This document shows, in pieces, positions 60,701-64,000 of a DNA stretch of 64,000 bases. How positions within the stretch are numbered: the stretch's first letter is position 1; every line of letters starts with the position of its first letter. Location: positions 7,370,765 to 7,434,764 of the forward strand of contig PTEX01000014.1 in assembly GCA_003342815.1 (NCBI GenBank). Direction: 5' to 3'. Source of the stretch: Eudromia elegans (taxonomy: Eukaryota > Chordata > Aves > Tinamiformes > Tinamidae). The translations under genes were made by a program, and so were the position numbers. The notes under the pieces are model-generated. The model was not told where the DNA came from. It searched no databases and was given only the letters and a program-made list of their open reading frames with translations.

Positions 60701-61728
60701 CCTGCATAAGGAGAGCTGCATGTGTCCATAAGGTGATATAATCGCACAAGTACAAGCTCCCGTTGCACAGATTTTCTCATCGCTGCTGCCCTTGGTGGTT
60801 GTTTCAGGGCTGGAAGGGAACGTTGCTGATAGGCCTGGCCTATTTTGGATGAGCAACACTGCTTTTTTGTGCTGTTCCGGATGAATCTCAATTCCATGCA
60901 TGCTTGACAGAGGCGTGGCAGTACCTCAGATTAGATAAATCTATTGCTGCTTGCACCATCCCATTAAGAACCTTGCCCTAAGAGCTCTCTATCACACCGT
61001 GATCTCGGAGTTGCGAGTGGCCGAGCCCTCTTGCTGCCTGAACACAAGGAGTAAATGGGTGAGGGGAAGAATTCCCCTCCCAGCTTAAAAATTAAAAGGC
61101 TGAACTTAAAATGACTGCCTCTGATTTTACAGTGTGACCTTTCCCCGTGGGCAGTGACAAGAGAAGAAGTGGATCGGTTCAGCAAAGAAAATGGCTTTTC
61201 TGGTTGGGTGGAAACATCCGTCAAAGAAAACAAGAATATTAATGAGTCTATGAGGTAGGTGCAGTGGCTTCTGATAGGACTGAAGTGTTAATCAGACGGC
61301 AGGTTCTTGGAGGTGACAGGAGATGCTGTCAGTTAGAAACAACAGCAATAACAACATGCAAGTAAATCTCCCAAAGGGAATCTAAATTCCAAAGGCCACA
61401 AGTTGTTCTCTCCTTGGTAAAGGGGCTTTGGGAAACAGAAATTCTCTAGACAAAACCATGGATGTTTCCTCATATGTTGGCCTCTGCTAGGAGGATGGGA
61501 GAGGAATTCTGTGTCTTTCTAGAACAAATCATCGCATTTCTTTTGCAGGGCTTCAGAACTAGCACAGAGCTGCTTGCTTAAGAGACCAATCATGTATATT
61601 TGTTTTCTAGAGTCCTGATTGAAAAGATGATGTCCTCATCTACCGGAGATGGAAGTTCCTCTGCTTCTGGGAGTGGGGATTATATTAACTTAAAAGAAAC
61701 GTCTTCACCAGGCTGGGCTTGCTGTTAG
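57715..61728 (+). CDS. RAB29: RAB29 (RAB7L1), small GTPase (5 exons)
   Basis: Rab GTPase of the trans-Golgi network and lysosome that recruits and is phosphorylated by LRRK2 in mammals. Exons: 57715-57838, 58364-58435, 60076-60257, 61133-61254, 61611-61728; 205 residues (human 203). The P-loop GDATVGKTS is at 14-22, switch I YKSTVGVDF at 36-44, switch II WDIAGQERF at 62-70 with the catalytic Q67, NKCD at 125-128 and the ETS motif at 153-155. T71 and S72, the switch II sites matching the known LRRK2 phosphosites, are kept. The Ser/Gly-rich tail ends in Cys-Cys (204-205) for double prenylation. The frame is open upstream to an ATG at 57499, but the ATG at 57715 has a near-perfect context (GCGCCATGG) and gives the family length. 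The exon 3 acceptor (TCTCAAG) is unusual but keeps frame and the conserved GQERF. Confidence 0.97.
58272..58339. repeat. 17-bp tandem repeat, four copies
   Basis: GTGTCCCCAGCTGCTTC repeated four times head to tail (58272-58288, 58289-58305, 58306-58322, 58323-58339), the last two with about four changes each. It ends 24 bp before the exon 2 acceptor of RAB29, so it sits in the branch-point region. Confidence 0.9.
60269..60282. repeat. (TG)n microsatellite
   Basis: Seven TG units lie about 11 bp after the donor of RAB29 exon 3. It is short and probably variable. Confidence 0.7.
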
Positions 61729-64000
61729 ATGCACTTACTGCACCATCTGCTCTGCTTCAAGCAGCAATGTTATGTCCTTATTTTCAAACCAGCTCTTGCC
61801 GATGTTTTTACACCAATGGTGAACTGCCCGCCCTTCAGTGCACACTGGTGCTCAGCAGAGCATTGCTGCGACGATCCGGGCATGGGGAGCAGAAAGAGGA
61901 GAAGAAGGACAAGAGGATTCCTCTTCCAGCGACTGGAAGCTCTGCTGCTCTGAGGTAGTGCGGCCTGTGCTCATTAATCAGATTGATTTTTAATTTAGAG
62001 CACTTCATTGTCTCATGTGCGCATGCCTGTTTGGGCAGGGGGAAGGCACATTTAAATAGCGTTGCATCTTTCATTCCCCACCGCATGCAGACGGCGAATG
62101 CGTGTGTGCCACGCCAAGGTGTTGCTTTGACCTCCTTTTGATGCATGCAAAGCTCACGTGCTCCTGCTGTGCCTTCAGAGTCACAGCGTGGGGTTATGCT
62201 CTTCGTGCTCCGGAACCACACACCTCTGCTTACGTGTCACGGAGAGACCAAAACCTTTATGTGTGTCCTGACTGCAGGGCTCCTAGCAGAGAGCTCAGGT
62301 TTTTGTCAGGAATTGTCCGGTTGCCGCTTGTTAGTTTTTGCCTCACTCATCCTTCCGCCTTCTGTTTCGTCACTTTATTTGGGCACCAAGATCTGAATGA
62401 GGACGAGGTTGTAAACTCCTTTGTTGGGTGGAACAACATTCCCGTTTGCTTTTCCAACACCCTGCAGCCTCCGGTCTCCAATAGCTTTGCAATTGCCTTC
62501 CCACGGTTATTCTGGAGAGGTGAATATTATTCTGCTGCTTTTAGTGGTCCATAGGGGAAGCAAAGGAGAAGACTTTGTGGGACAAAAGGAAATGGAGAGA
62601 AGCGAGCCTCGCTTGCCTTTTGATGCCTGCTTTTTCCTAGCCTATCCCCAGGTATTTGTTCTCTTTGAGAATGGTGCTTGGCACCCCTGAAAAACTGAAA
62701 GCACCCTAGACAATCAGGTCTGAGGAAACTCGGTCTATAAGGCTGTGGTCATATAGCATGGCATGTGTTTTATATAACCATGCTCTGCTATAGAATTATC
62801 TTGCCCGTGCTTGGGGTTGAGGTTTAAATGAATGCTCTTCAGGAATGTTTTTACTTTCTCCGGTAGATTAAATTAGGAGTCTGTTTAGGGGTGGAAATGT
62901 CGAAGGACTTTTCCTAAGAGCTAAACTGCAAACAGGATGATAAATTTGTCAAGATTCAACCCAAATTAGGACTGCCCTTTGGAAAAGTTTCCTTTTTATT
63001 GCATACACTCTATGGAGCGAGAGGGCAGTGAGAACAAGCACCGATTATCTTCGCTAAGTACTAAAACACTTCTGGCTGTTTGTTCTCAGAGCTGTAAAGG
63101 ATCGATACATGAACTGTAAGTGCTGTGGTATTTTGTTCTGTTATTTTTATTAAAAGCTAAGGTCTTTAGGTAGGATTCTGTTACGCAAATATTGCCGAAT
63201 TTGGTTTTATAGGCACTTAAATATGCTTCTCCATGAGCTTGGGTTCAGTGTAAAACCTTGTGAACCGGTATTGGGGAGAACTTGGAAGCAGCACTTGTTA
63301 GTGACAGAGTGGAACTGTCCTGTGGAATCCATACGTTATTTATTGACTTCTGTATGTGCACTTCAAAAAGTCTGAGCAAGGAGTTACAGTTTTAAAGCTG
63401 GCTTGACCATGAAGGAACAGAGGCAAACAGCAGCAGGTTTCTGCCCGGGACCAGCTATTCAAGTCGGAAGGAGATTGGACCAAATACAAGATTTTTCTAA
63501 TAACTGTTTCAACCGACTGGCCACTAAGCCATACGTGGAAAAGCACCTTTGATCCTGTTTATATGCCAGTTTGCTATGCACCAGTGTCTCTTTGGGTTTT
63601 GGATCTCTTAATTTTTTATAAGTGCCTCAGATAGGAGCCTCAGAGAGCCTAAATAAGGTACTTGAAATTTGTTTGTATTATAAATAATTTATTTTCTTGC
63701 CTGTGGTTTCTGGTACTGCTGCGTAGCTTGAGGTTTTCTGCCACACAACTTACTGCCTGTTAATGTTCTAAGAGACACAGCAGACAAATGTCAAAAACCT
63801 AAGGCTGCACAACAGAGTCTTTGCTTGAGGTCTCTGTAAAAACCCATCCAGACAGGAAAAGGATTTGACTGTGCAAATGTGGTTTTCTCAGAGCCTCCAA
63901 CCTGAGCGAAGCAAAGTTTCTAACGAGGATCTTAATCCAACTGAAGCCTTGTTTGTGCAGCCCGGTAACATTTTGCTTTGTTTTCCTGATCTTTCCAAAG
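61729..64000 (+). other. RAB29 3' UTR and downstream flank
   Basis: 2.3 kb after the RAB29 stop codon with no coding exon recognised on either strand. No clean AATAAA was found; the variant ATTAAA near 63149 and an AT-rich area near 63675-63695 are candidate 3' ends, and the UTR may run to or past the window edge. By synteny NUCKS1 is expected next, but none of it is visible here. Confidence 0.45.

Noticed and set aside
62102-62554. Frame of 150 codons downstream of RAB29
   Set aside because: Falls in the RAB29 3' UTR, no similarity recognised, no promoter or splice context.
1-64000. CRISPR arrays, bacterial operons, tRNA or rRNA genes, integrated viruses
   Set aside because: No spaced direct-repeat arrays, no tRNA A/B box pairs, no rRNA-like sequence and no viral gene frames were recognised. 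The intron-rich gene structure is plainly vertebrate.

Overview
This is vertebrate nuclear DNA, almost certainly from a bird. Four multi-exon genes have GT-AG introns, the introns and gene spacing are compact, promoters are CpG-rich, and the only interspersed repeats I recognise are a few old, truncated CR1 LINE copies, the typical avian repeat family. A 23-base run of N inside a poly-T tract (31972-31994) shows this is a draft assembly.

All four genes lie on the + strand, head to tail: SLC26A9 (anion channel/transporter, coding exons 9841-21650), PM20D1 (M20-family N-acyl amino acid synthase/hydrolase, 25491-34673), SLC41A1 (Na+-coupled Mg2+ exporter, 42776-54264) and RAB29, also called RAB7L1 (small GTPase acting with LRRK2, 57715-61728). 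This is the gene order and relative orientation of the human 1q32 'PARK16' Parkinson-risk block (SLC26A9-PM20D1-SLC41A1-RAB29-NUCKS1), so the microsynteny is kept in this bird. NUCKS1 would be expected beyond the right edge. I could join every coding exon in frame: 806, 517, 498 and 205 residues, close to the human proteins.

Layout: 1-3200 is GC-rich upstream DNA with no gene seen; about 3120-3310 is a candidate TATA promoter and non-coding first exon for SLC26A9; about 6300-6530 is a second TATA/CpG candidate promoter in its first intron; 21651-25290 holds the SLC26A9 3' UTR and AT-rich spacer ending in a CR1 tail; 25293-25490 is the PM20D1 promoter; 34674-41800 is the PM20D1 3' UTR and spacer; 41820-42775 is the SLC41A1 CpG island; 54265 to about 57060 is the SLC41A1 3' UTR, followed within about 660 bp by the RAB29 start codon; 61729-64000 is RAB29 3' UTR and flank.

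The genes share a neighbourhood, not an obvious pathway: Cl- transport at epithelia, secreted lipid-amino acid chemistry, Mg2+ efflux and Golgi/lysosome trafficking. I see no new multi-gene system. The items most worth checking are regulatory (two candidate SLC26A9 promoters, ZNF143-like motifs at PM20D1 and RAB29, an AT-rich block with inverted-repeat flanks in the RAB29 promoter, perfect CCCAAAG-core palindromes) plus a non-mammalian-looking segment after the catalytic Glu of PM20D1.
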